Source: Phlebopus portentosus
Lineage: Eukaryota; Basidiomycota; Agaricomycetes; Boletales; Boletinellaceae
DNA length: 64,000 bases
Direction of reading: 5' to 3'
Assembly (NCBI GenBank): GCA_037892935.1
Contig: JAYXKI010000001.1
Location: 2,232,001-2,296,000 of the forward strand
Shown piece after piece: positions 55,527-64,000 of the stretch (positions within the stretch are counted from its first letter, which is position 1; every line of letters starts with the position of its first letter). Both the position numbers and the translations under genes were made by a program. The notes below the pieces were generated by a model. The model worked only from the letters and a program-made list of their open reading frames with translations, did not search any database and was not told the origin of the DNA.

Positions 55527-57647
55527 GTGGCGAGCCAAACGATGCAAACGGCGTCAGCTCGTGGTCTTCGGCGACCATGAAGTGCCCTTGGGCCGAAAAA
55601 AAATTTTAAAAAAATAGGAAAAATATGAAAGTACAAAAATATTGTATTTTTCTTTTTCTTGTGTACTATAGTGGCTTGTAATAACAAGCCAAATGTTTTT
55701 CTTGTGAGGATGGTTCTTTGTGAGATCAGGGAATGTAAGATTGAGATGGGCTGGAGTGAAATAGGGAGGATAGGCACCCTAAAAATAGTGCCGGGGCCAA
55801 AAGAATGACTTGAGTAAGGTGAAAATGTGGAAGGGGGTGACTCGGCGTCTCGCCGCAGTCGTTTGGGTGATGATTGGAGAGTGTGAAGATAGCGGCGGGT
55901 CCAAATAGGTGACTTAGGGAATGTGTATATAAGGGAGAGGGTGATTATGAGGCTTCGGCGGATCTTTATAAGTTGGATTCGGCGTCTAGGTCATCCGCCG
56001 CTGTCTCTTGTGCTAGGTTGTCGAGTTCCGGTGAAGAGTAAGTCTGAAGCTTGGGAACGTACGGAGTTGTTACGACCAGTTCCGCGGTGTTCCAACTGGT
56101 TTCGCTCGGTTTCGACTGGTTTCGCTCGAATGAGTAGACTTAGCAAGAACGCCATAGTCCAGATGGCACATGCACCGTTCTTTGATTGGCCATCAAGATG
56201 GGAGAATCACGGCATCGAGTTTGCACGCGTCGATCACAAGTCTCCGGACCTCGGATCCGCGTTCCAGACAAAGAGAATTGACCCTGCAACCTCGTCCTCA
56301 GTCCCTCTCCTTTGTTAAACATTGCAGACTTACTTTGTCAGGCTATCCAGAGCCCTTCTGAGTCGTTTCCCCGAGTTCCGCTTCGTTCCGCTCAAAGAGA
56401 CCCGGTTCCGAAGGTTTCGCACGTATTCTGACCTTTCTATATGCGTCCCCTTTAATCCATTATGCTCTCGTTCCAGACATGCTTAGTATTGTTCCTTTTG
56501 ACCTATGTGTCCCTTAAACCATTCATATGCGCTCCTCTCCTTTGTAGATAGCGATATGTGTTCCCTTTTCTTTATGACGTAGGTTCTCTGACCGCTGGGA
56601 GGCTTAGCCTTGGACGATTAGTATAAATATAGCACGACTCTCGTAGTAGAAGGACAGCTGAGTCGGAGCTTAGTCGGAGCTTAGTGGGAGCTTAGCTTGC
56701 AGTTCTCACATTGTCTCTAAGCCTCTCGACCTCTAGTCTACTTGTTCGTAGTGGACTCTCTCGTCTCTATAGTCTAATATACGACATTTCGTGTTCTGTA
56801 CAGTCGATCGGTGATCTCTCTTCGCAGTAGAGCCATTCATGTGTTCGTATAGTTCGCCATCATCGTATAAAGGCTTCTCTATCTTCTCTCACCCGAAACA
56901 AGACCCCCTCACGTGTTTCGATCCGTTTCGCCCGGTTTCGCTCGTAACCCAGTTACTCTGCGTGCCGCTCGCATTTGGTCTCGCAACACCTTCTCCTCTC
57001 CATTGTCGTCGGGAAAGGACACCATATCACCCCTTTCCTCTTGACTTTCCACTCTCCGCTTTCTCAAGACCAGCCCGGTGCTATTCCGCATCGTTTCGAT
57101 TGGAAACGGTCGGTTCCATCATCCCACACATATCCTTCGATTCTCTCAGTCCCCTTCCGTCATCGTTTCGCACCTCCATCCCTCGCATCACATTTCGACT
57201 CACTCAGCAATTGTCCTTCGTCCATCGTATCACGTTTCGAATCGTTACGCCACGTTCCGACACTTTAGACTACGAGTGAGATCGGCTGCAGTCGCTTGCC
57301 AGTGTGTTAGCACAGTCGATTAGTCACATTTGGGTTGGTGGTTCGACTAGCGTAGCTTAGTTAGTTTAGTTCTTGTGCCTTGGGTTAGTCAGCTTTAGTC
57401 CAGAGCTCGCAGCTGAGCCGGAGAGTCGATTTAGCCTTTGCACTGCCACCGTCGATCTCGGGAGAAGCCTACCCTCGGAATTCCTCCTCGAGCGCTTCCC
57501 TCATATCCCCGGTTCTCACCAAGCCCTTCCATTGTCTATCCCTATTTCCCTCCACTCCTTCGTGCCCTTAGCTCGGGTGTAATTCTCTGCTGACCATTTA
57601 AAGGTATTCTAGGGCAGCCCCTCGAACTATACACTCCCTGTCCGGCA
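55527..57647 (-). repeat. Probable 3' LTR of element G, boundaries unresolved
   Basis: The right part (about 57240-57650) is repeated in inverted form at 50574-51013, as expected for the start of an LTR. One possible LTR end is the CA at 57616 (GGTATTCTAGGGCA), next to the purine tract CGAGGGGC on the element strand. The left end is not fixed; TGCCC near 55580 would mirror it. The region contains many GTTTCG words, three tandem GTCGGAGCTTA units (56662-56694) and a plus-strand TATAAATATAG near 56620, which would fire opposite to G. No coding frame is supported. Confidence 0.45.
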
Positions 57648-60600
57648 TCAGAACGTCCAAAGGAGTTTCACTGGTGTGGATTTCTGAGTGAGGTCTTCGA
57701 CTGAGTCGATGATTCGAGTGCGTGCATAGTAGGGGATAACTCTGAATGCTGCATAACGAAGTGCTGAAATGGCACCGTTTGCTTCGGCGAGAACGTAGGA
57801 TCCTCCTTTGGTTCGCCGCACGACAATCATGGGCCCTAGGTACTTCGGCTTTGTCTTCCTGTTCAGCTCGTTTTCGATCTGGGAGTTCCGGACCAGCACA
57901 AGTGAGCCGGGGGTGAAATTGTAATCCTTAATTGTTGCGGCGTGGGTTTTCTCGAAGTCCTGTATGGATTTGAAATGTCCCTGGATGACGGATTCCTTGA
58001 CTCGTTGGAGGTCCTCGGGTCGTTTCTGGAGTGCCCTTGCTCTCGCCACGATGAGTTGTGCATCGGACATCTTGGAGGTGACCGCCAGCGAGATGTACGT
58101 CTGTTCGGTGAGGTCGAAGGGGAGTACTGGTTTGACGCCGTGGGCCATAAAGTATGGGCTATAGCCTGTGCGGCGTTGGATCATGATTCGTTCGGCCCAA
58201 ATGGCATGGTATATATGCTGGGACCACTTGTCTGGGCTTACGTCGGTGAGCTTCATTAGGGTTTCTCTAAGGTCCCGGTGTCGCCGCTCAATGATTCCGT
58301 TGGCTCTTGAGTTGTACGGCGAGATTCGAATGTGCTGGACATTGTATTTGGTGAGAAGGTGGGGTAAGTCCTTGGAGAATGAGGCGCCGTTGTCGGTTAC
58401 GATCTCCTCGACTCATCCCCATCTTGACAAAATATCTTCAAAAACGAAGCGTGCTATCGAGGCAGCGTTATCTTTGTGCAGCATTCGGAATTCGGGGTAT
58501 CTGGTGAGCGAGTCTCGGGCCTGAACGATATACTTGAATCCACCGGAGGGCAGCATTAACATCACATCTATATGCACCCTGGAGAATAGCGGTGCAGGCA
58601 TCGGGCTTTGCGGCGTGGTATATATTTTCGTAAACTGCCTCGTTTGGCATCGGTGGCAGGTTCTGATATACCATTTGATGTCCTGATGCATTCCTGGCCA
58701 CCAGAATCGGTCTTGGATCGTTGTTCTGACAGAGAAGAAGCCTTTGTGGCCGAGTTCGTCATGGGCAGTTCTGATAATGGAAATTTGACGTTCCGGCAGA
58801 ATAGCGAGTGTGGCGTGACCTTTGTCGTTCTTTCTGTAGAGTTCGCCGTGCTGTAGGAAGAAACGAGTGGCTCGGCGTACAAACTGTTTGAATTGGGCAT
58901 CAGAAAGATCGGCAGGGCAGGATGGGGTGGCGAGAAATTTCTTGATACAATCGAGGTCTTTGAATCCTTTTTGGGAGGTTTTGTGATCGGGGAGTTGTAT
59001 GGGTTCGCTGTTTGGGGTATAGCCCGTGTCGGAAATGTCTTGGTTTAGGAAGGAGTATTGATGGTCGATCCATTCTTTGAAGCCTTCGTCTCGCGGCGGA
59101 TTGGTTTGTGCGGCGCCGCCGCGTGATAGGCCGTCTGGGCCAAGATGTTTGGGCGCCGGCATATGAATGATCGTGAAATTGAAAAGTAAGATGCCAGCGA
59201 TCCATCTATTGATAGTGGCATTGGGTTGGAGGTCTGGGTTGTTAATCATGCCTTTAATATAGCTGGCATCGACTTCAACGAAAAAGTGATTGATGCCGAC
59301 GAGGTATATGCGCGCCTCATATAGAGCTCTGAAGAGGCCGAAGAGTTCTAGCTTCGCCTGGGAGTAGTTTCGTTCTCTGTTGTTCCAGGTTCCGGACATG
59401 AAATGAGATGGGACCCTTTCACCGTTTTCGCCGAGCTGTAACAGGATGGCGCCATAGCCATGAACGGAGGAGTCTACACAGAAATGAACAGGTTGTCCTG
59501 ACTCGTAGTCAATAGAACGAATGGCACCGGAGAATGCTACGGTGTGTTTTAGTAGATCCATAGATCGGCGGGCATCTTCGTCGAATAGAAACGGCTGGTC
59601 TTTGCAGAGTAGTTTGTTGAGACCGGCGGATAGTCTGGCGTAGTTCTTAACGAAGTGTCTAAGGATGCCGGCCGTACCTAAGAATGCCCGAACATCGTGG
59701 ATATCCTGCGGCGGCGGCCAATCCATTATCGCCTTGACCCTGGATGCGTCTGGGACTTGGCCGGTGTAATTACAGGTGTGTCCTACAATGACTGCCTCTG
59801 GTGCGGCGATGATGAGTTTCTTACCTGAGACAGTGGCGCTGACTACTTTGAGGCATTGGAGGACGCGGTTGACATTGTTGAGGTGTTCCCAGATGAAGCA
59901 GCGGATGTTCGGGTTCCCCGGAATGCTTTCGTACTTTCCGGCAGCAAGCTCGTATCGAGATTTAGGGCCTTTTACAGGAATATCATCAATGTATGGGATA
60001 CAGACGTGGGGTATCTCATCTTTGAGGACAAAGGTGACATCAGCATGCATAATTTGTTGCGAGTTGGTGTATCCCATAGGAATTGAGGTGAGGCAAAATG
60101 CGCCGAGAGGTGTTTGGAATGTTGTGAGATCGTGGGATCATACGTCGAGCTTTCTCTGGTCGAAGGCAATGAATAGGTCGAGTGTGGTGTAGCAGGCATG
60201 GCCGCCGAAGGTCTCGGCGATGTGTTCTGTGGGGTAAGGGACGGAGGGGTCACGTATGGAGACTTTGTTGAGTGGCTGGAGATCATGTACAAGCCGAAGG
60301 GATTTTCCATCCTTTTTAACGACGCAGAACCATCGGGAGCGGTAAGAGGAATTGGACGGCTCGTAGACGCTGGAGTTAATTTTGTCTTTGATTATGCGAA
60401 CCACTTCATTGAAGATGCCCGGCGGAATAGGGATGTTTTTCATTACCCACGGCATATGGTCGACAGTAGGAATTAGAACCGGCGCGAAGTATTGATAGTC
60501 GAGGGAGCCCTTTTCTGTTTCGTCCCAAGCTAGGCCATCTTCATGTTGTAGAAGGGTCCAGTAGGCGAGGTTCTTTTCTTCCTTACTGAGGAAGCCTGTT

Positions 60601-61094
60601 GGGTCGATGTCTAGGGCGTCGAAGCATTCTTGTGTAAAGTGGCATCCTGGAATGAACTCCGGCAGATCGATAGGGAGCTTCGGTAGATCTGTGAGCGGCT
60701 GCGGGTGTGATTTGTGTATGATGCGGTAGTCCTCTGGAAGGGTCACCGATATAGGTTTGGTTCGTTGGGCGACCTTTTTGTACTTGTAGGCATGCCCGGC
60801 CGGTTGAGCGGCCTTGGTATTAAGAGTGCTGTTGGAGCGGGGTATTCGGTTGTGTACGGGGAGTGATTCATCGTCAAAAATAGAGTTAATGAAGAAGGCT
60901 GGATGTTTTTGGGCTTTGTTCTGGGCTGTGAAACCCTTTTTGGCGGATCGATCAGAAAATGAGGTGGAGATATCTATGGTGCGGGGATTGAAGGCAATAT
61001 TTACAGTCGCCGGGCCGTGATGGAGCACATATGCATCGGGTATGGTTGGGGGTATACGCCGCATATGTTCCGGCGGACGCCGCTGGGACGTCAT
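57648..61094 (-). pseudogene. Element G Pol (RT, RNase H, integrase), two in-frame stops
   Basis: The frame begins at ATG 61094, overlapping the gag stop as ATGA. Segments 61094-60138, 60077-58413 and 58256-57648 are one register. RT motifs are SRWFCVVKKDGKSLRLVHDL and the PYIDDI catalytic box, followed by RNase H (HFCVDSSVHGYGAIL), integrase finger (HDELGHKGFFSV, CHRCQTRQF), core (HIDVMLMLP, IVTDNGASF, SRANGIIERRHR) and a C-terminal part without chromodomain. TGA replaces a codon after RKLDV and another after SRWG. This is a Ty3/gypsy lineage different from A-E, the kind common in Agaricomycetes. Confidence 0.9.
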
Positions 61095-63343
61095 TGTTTA
61101 GGGGGGCACTGTTTTTCTGTCCTGGCGCCACGCTGAATCGTCGGGATCAACATGGTTTCGTTCGTATCGGGATGAGTAAGGTATAGCGTCTGTTCGCCGT
61201 CGGCCTTGTCTATGACCTGCGCCCTGGTGTGTATGAAAAACGGCTGGCCTAATAGTAACTGAAAGGGGGCCTTTTCGACAACCTGGACTTGGACAACAAT
61301 AGAGAAGGCGCCTATGGTGAGTCTGACGTGAGGGATGAGTCCCGCTGAGCGTGAGGTTTGTCTGTCGGCAGTTTCTACTGTGATTGCTTGGCTCATTATC
61401 ATCGGGGAGCCGAGGTCCTTCCATACCTCTTTTGGCACGGCGATAAATGTCAACCCTGAGTTGAGCAAAGCCTTTACTTCGAATTTATCATCAAGCCAGA
61501 CCTCGATTTTGCGGAGGGGAATGTTCAGCGGGGCGACGGATGGATCTTCGTCGCCGAAGTTAACCGGCGAGGTGGGCCTTGGGATTGAGGCATACATTGC
61601 CATCTCGTGATCAGGATTTTCCCTAATTAGTTCTCGGCACCCCGTGACAAATTCTTTACACTTCTTTCTGATTTCGGGAGAGGCGGCGAGCAGGCTTCGG
61701 ATCGGCAGGGTGACTTCCGAGTCCAGAATCTTGTTGAAAACGTTTGATACTGCGGCGTCATCGTATGCTGGTACAGTGGTTCGGTATTGTGGCTTCGGAT
61801 CTGCCGCGTCGTCCCTGTGTGGCGCCGAGGGCATTGGCAATGGGGCCGGGTGTTGTCCGGGTGGTTTCCCTTTCTTGCTATTATCTCCCCATTTCAGGTT
61901 GGGGTCTCGAGGCGGCTTTCTGGTGGGGATTTCGATTCCATCGAAAACTTCTCTGGGGCCTGGCCGTCTTCCGGCGGCGGCGAAGGCATTCTGCAGTTGT
62001 TCGGTGGATTCTTCTTGTTCAAAAAGGAGTGCGACTCTGTCACAGGCATCGTCGTCTGGGGGGTCTTCTGGAGTGATAGCCTTGAAGTAGTTCGATTCCT
62101 GGATTCGCGGCGGCAGGCCATTCGGCGGATTGGTATTGTAGGCTAAGGGAGGGGGTGCCCGGTTGAGGCCCTGGTACATAGATTCCTGTGATGGAGGGTG
62201 CAACTGATACATGGATTGTTGAGTTGGTGGTTGTCCCTGATATGTAGGATCCTGCCTCGGTGGAGCGATCCTCAGCGGCGTGTCAGATACGGGCTGAATG
62301 GGGAGCTGGACACCAACTGGTGTGTAGTTTGGATTCTCCATGAAGAGCTTATTAATCCTGTCCAGTACTGACATCCCCGGTTCTCCCTGAGGAAGTCGGC
62401 CATTGGAGGGGTATAAGTACCCTTTGGCGTCGGCGAGCATGATTCCCCTCTGGATCAGGGAGATCTTGGTGGGACAGTCGCAGGTAGAGTGTGTTACACT
62501 GGCGCATACAGCACATTTTCCGTTAAATCTGGCTTGTCGGGGCTGCGGCGGGGCTCCTGCGGTTGGCGGCAGAGCGCGGCGGTTTGACTTCTCGGTGGCT
62601 TCATGGAGGGCGCACATTTTCTGGATTAGGAGAGACACCCACGGTTCTTCTTGCTTGACCTGGGGTTGGTTGATGACTCCGTAGGCCGGAGCGCCGGGTT
62701 GCAGTGGCGGCGTGTACGTTGTAACTTGTATATAGGTGGGCATGGCCGCTGTCGCCGCATACATCAGGGGTTGTGAGGCGGTTGTGAGGCGGCCGCCGGT
62801 TAGGATGCGTTCTAGTTCTCTTACAACTGTGTCGATGTCCCAGGGCACACCGGTAGGGTGGTCGTGCTTGACAAACTGCAAATTAAGATCCAGCTCTCTG
62901 TTTAGCGTCGGGTGGAGGCCTTCTCTGAACATGCGCTTCTGTTCAAACTCTGATAGCATGCCGGCGTCGATAAGATATGAGGAGACGGTGATAAAGTTCC
63001 TATGGTATTCGCCGAGGGCAGCGGTGTTCAGCATAATTTGGTTGCGGCTTATGTTAATAAGGTTGTGGAGGTCGCCGAGTGTGTACTGGGTCGTAGCATT
63101 TGGGTAGTACTTTAGGATAGCGTCTTTGAATGCCATAAAGTCGTTTCCTCTCGTTTCAGGCCTTTTGCACCATAGCTGATCGTCTTTAGCGTCGGTGTAG
63201 CATCTTGCCCATGCGATCATTTGTGCATCTGTTAGGCCAGCGCTTCGTCCAAATAGCCGGACTCTGTTAAAGAAGATGGGGATTTTTGCGGGGTCGCCGG
63301 AGGCGTTGAACTTCGGCGCGCAGCGGTCTCCCGGGTAGAGCAT
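61091..63343 (-). CDS. Element G Gag-protease
   Basis: 750 residues from ATG 63343 (MLYPGDRCAPKFNASGDPAK), with the frame open and proline-rich upstream to about 63580. The capsid-like region holds IPIFFNRVRLFGRSAGLTDA and FREGLHPTLNRELDLNL. A zinc-binding CAVCASVTHSTCDC follows near residue 280. A long P/Q-rich linker leads to a protease region (VKALLNSGLTFIAVP, LLLGQPFFIHT). The expected active-site DSG reads NSG, a G-to-A type change, so the protease should be dead in this copy. It ends in CPPKQ and TGA 61091-61093. Confidence 0.85.
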   Translation of the reverse strand: MLYPGDRCAPKFNASGDPAKIPIFFNRVRLFGRSAGLTDAQMIAWARCYTDAKDDQLWCKRPETRGNDFMAFKDAILKYYPNATTQYTLGDLHNLINISRNQIMLNTAALGEYHRNFITVSSYLIDAGMLSEFEQKRMFREGLHPTLNRELDLNLQFVKHDHPTGVPWDIDTVVRELERILTGGRLTTASQPLMYAATAAMPTYIQVTTYTPPLQPGAPAYGVINQPQVKQEEPWVSLLIQKMCALHEATEKSNRRALPPTAGAPPQPRQARFNGKCAVCASVTHSTCDCPTKISLIQRGIMLADAKGYLYPSNGRLPQGEPGMSVLDRINKLFMENPNYTPVGVQLPIQPVSDTPLRIAPPRQDPTYQGQPPTQQSMYQLHPPSQESMYQGLNRAPPPLAYNTNPPNGLPPRIQESNYFKAITPEDPPDDDACDRVALLFEQEESTEQLQNAFAAAGRRPGPREVFDGIEIPTRKPPRDPNLKWGDNSKKGKPPGQHPAPLPMPSAPHRDDAADPKPQYRTTVPAYDDAAVSNVFNKILDSEVTLPIRSLLAASPEIRKKCKEFVTGCRELIRENPDHEMAMYASIPRPTSPVNFGDEDPSVAPLNIPLRKIEVWLDDKFEVKALLNSGLTFIAVPKEVWKDLGSPMIMSQAITVETADRQTSRSAGLIPHVRLTIGAFSIVVQVQVVEKAPFQLLLGQPFFIHTRAQVIDKADGEQTLYLTHPDTNETMLIPTIQRGARTEKQCPPKQ

Positions 63344-64000
63344 TGTAGCTCCTGGGACTGGTGGGTTGGGACTACTTAATGGATGGGTATCTGGGTCACT
63401 GAGGTCTGGAAGAGGGGGAAAGGTGCCCGCGGGGGGTGGTGTTGGTGCGGCATAGGCTGGTGTGGCAGGGTCGATCCTGAGGCTGCAGGGGGCGTGGCGG
63501 GAATGCCGGTATGGGTGCTGGTCATTGTTGGTATCGAGGCCGTGTAGGGAGGTGTACTGGGGGTGGGTGGTTGGGCGTTGTCAATTGGGGAGAGCTGCGG
63601 CCTCTGAGCTGGGGTCGGCAGCTTAAGAGGGGGGGGTGGGGAGAGCCTTGCTGATCGCTCTTCTTTGACGGGGGTTAGTGGAGAGTCGGGGGTGATTGCG
63701 TGGCCATGTACGAGGGAGTCGGGGACGTAAAGGTCGTCATCCTCCTGTTCTTCTGCGGTGGAATATAACTGTAGGCCGGTGTGGCGGTGGATATCTGGGG
63801 GGTTGTCTGTGTTGGAGAAGAGGTCTGTTTCGATAGGGCCAGTGGCTGGAGGTTCCTGGAGGGATATTGACAGGTCCTCAATGCTGCCGGGGACACAAAC
63901 GTGAGTACTGGGGCGAATTTCAGATTCGTGGAGGTCTTTAGGAACGTGGATGAAGCAAGGGGGAATTATAGGCGATATAGGGTGTGCAGCGGCGGTGCTT
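63344..64000 (-). other. Element G region upstream of gag ATG, cut by window end
   Basis: Contains the proline/threonine-rich frame that runs into gag without break as far as about 63580 and G/C-rich sequence beyond. The 5' LTR of G is outside the window. No separate gene is supported. Confidence 0.5.

Noticed and set aside
55015..55578. A 187-residue proline-rich minus-strand frame
   Set aside because: It is the antisense shadow of the GC-rich three-exon gene at 54875-55526, which has splice sites and a cysteine pattern.
57648..58256. A separate 202-residue gene on the minus strand
   Set aside because: It is the C-terminal part of G integrase in the same register as the upstream segments; its first methionine is internal.
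1..64000. CRISPR arrays, rRNA or tRNA genes
   Set aside because: No regularly spaced short repeats and no cloverleaf with A and B boxes were seen; the context is eukaryotic.

Overview
The window looks like a repeat-packed stretch of a filamentous fungal genome, most likely a basidiomycete of the Agaricomycetes. The host genes have many very short introns (48-66 nt). Their proteins are a TFIIIC-tau55-like histidine phosphatase, a MEMO1 homologue and a GH5-type glycoside hydrolase. The retroelements are chromodomain Ty3/gypsy elements of the Tf1/sushi type. A Rhizoctonia-like genome would fit, but the sequence alone does not prove it.

1-36.3 kb is one nest of LTR retrotransposons. Element A (plus strand, 5' end outside the window) runs from base 1 to its 3' LTR (34719-36323). 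Its pol was hit twice. Element D (3446-11901, plus strand, 418-bp LTRs, target duplication ACTTG) entered the RT region. D's gag was in turn broken by L1, a 1.84-kb TG...CA element. Element B (12499-31773, minus strand, 1607-bp LTRs, target duplication AGCGA) entered A between RT and RNase H. B is the same family as A, and its own pol was split by element C (19303-25955, plus strand, 458-bp LTRs that differ at one base, target duplication GTTTC). C is the youngest element and the only one whose gag and pol are both uninterrupted. LTR divergence (C about 0.2%, B about 0.6%, D about 2.4%) agrees with the nesting.

36.3-43.2 kb is a small island of host DNA. It holds a six-exon histidine phosphatase gene (37079-38112, plus), a wrecked GH5 gene (38497-39880, minus), an apparently intact eight-exon MEMO1 gene (40305-41725, minus), a 595-bp MITE with TA duplication, and the remains of a Tc1 DD34E transposase.

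43.2-52.8 kb is a second, older nest. E4, a minus-strand relative of C, is split by E3 (43869-50343, target duplication CAACC). E3 is riddled with C-to-T type stops. E4 then joins a fragment of the G family and a second L copy.

52.9-55.5 kb holds two divergent unknown genes, separated by a short tandem repeat. 55.5-64 kb is element G (minus strand), a third and different Ty3/gypsy family with decayed gag and pol.

Three mechanisms stand out. Both chromoviral families carry an 11-nt self-primer match between the predicted RNA 5' end and the primer binding site, as in Tf1. The C/D/E3 family has a textbook -1 frameshift signal at the gag-pol junction, and C has a 1-kb leader without a single ATG that nevertheless shows protein-level conservation. 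The A/B family carries a 327-codon reading frame inside its LTR, kept free of length change in all copies, plus two long frames upstream of gag.
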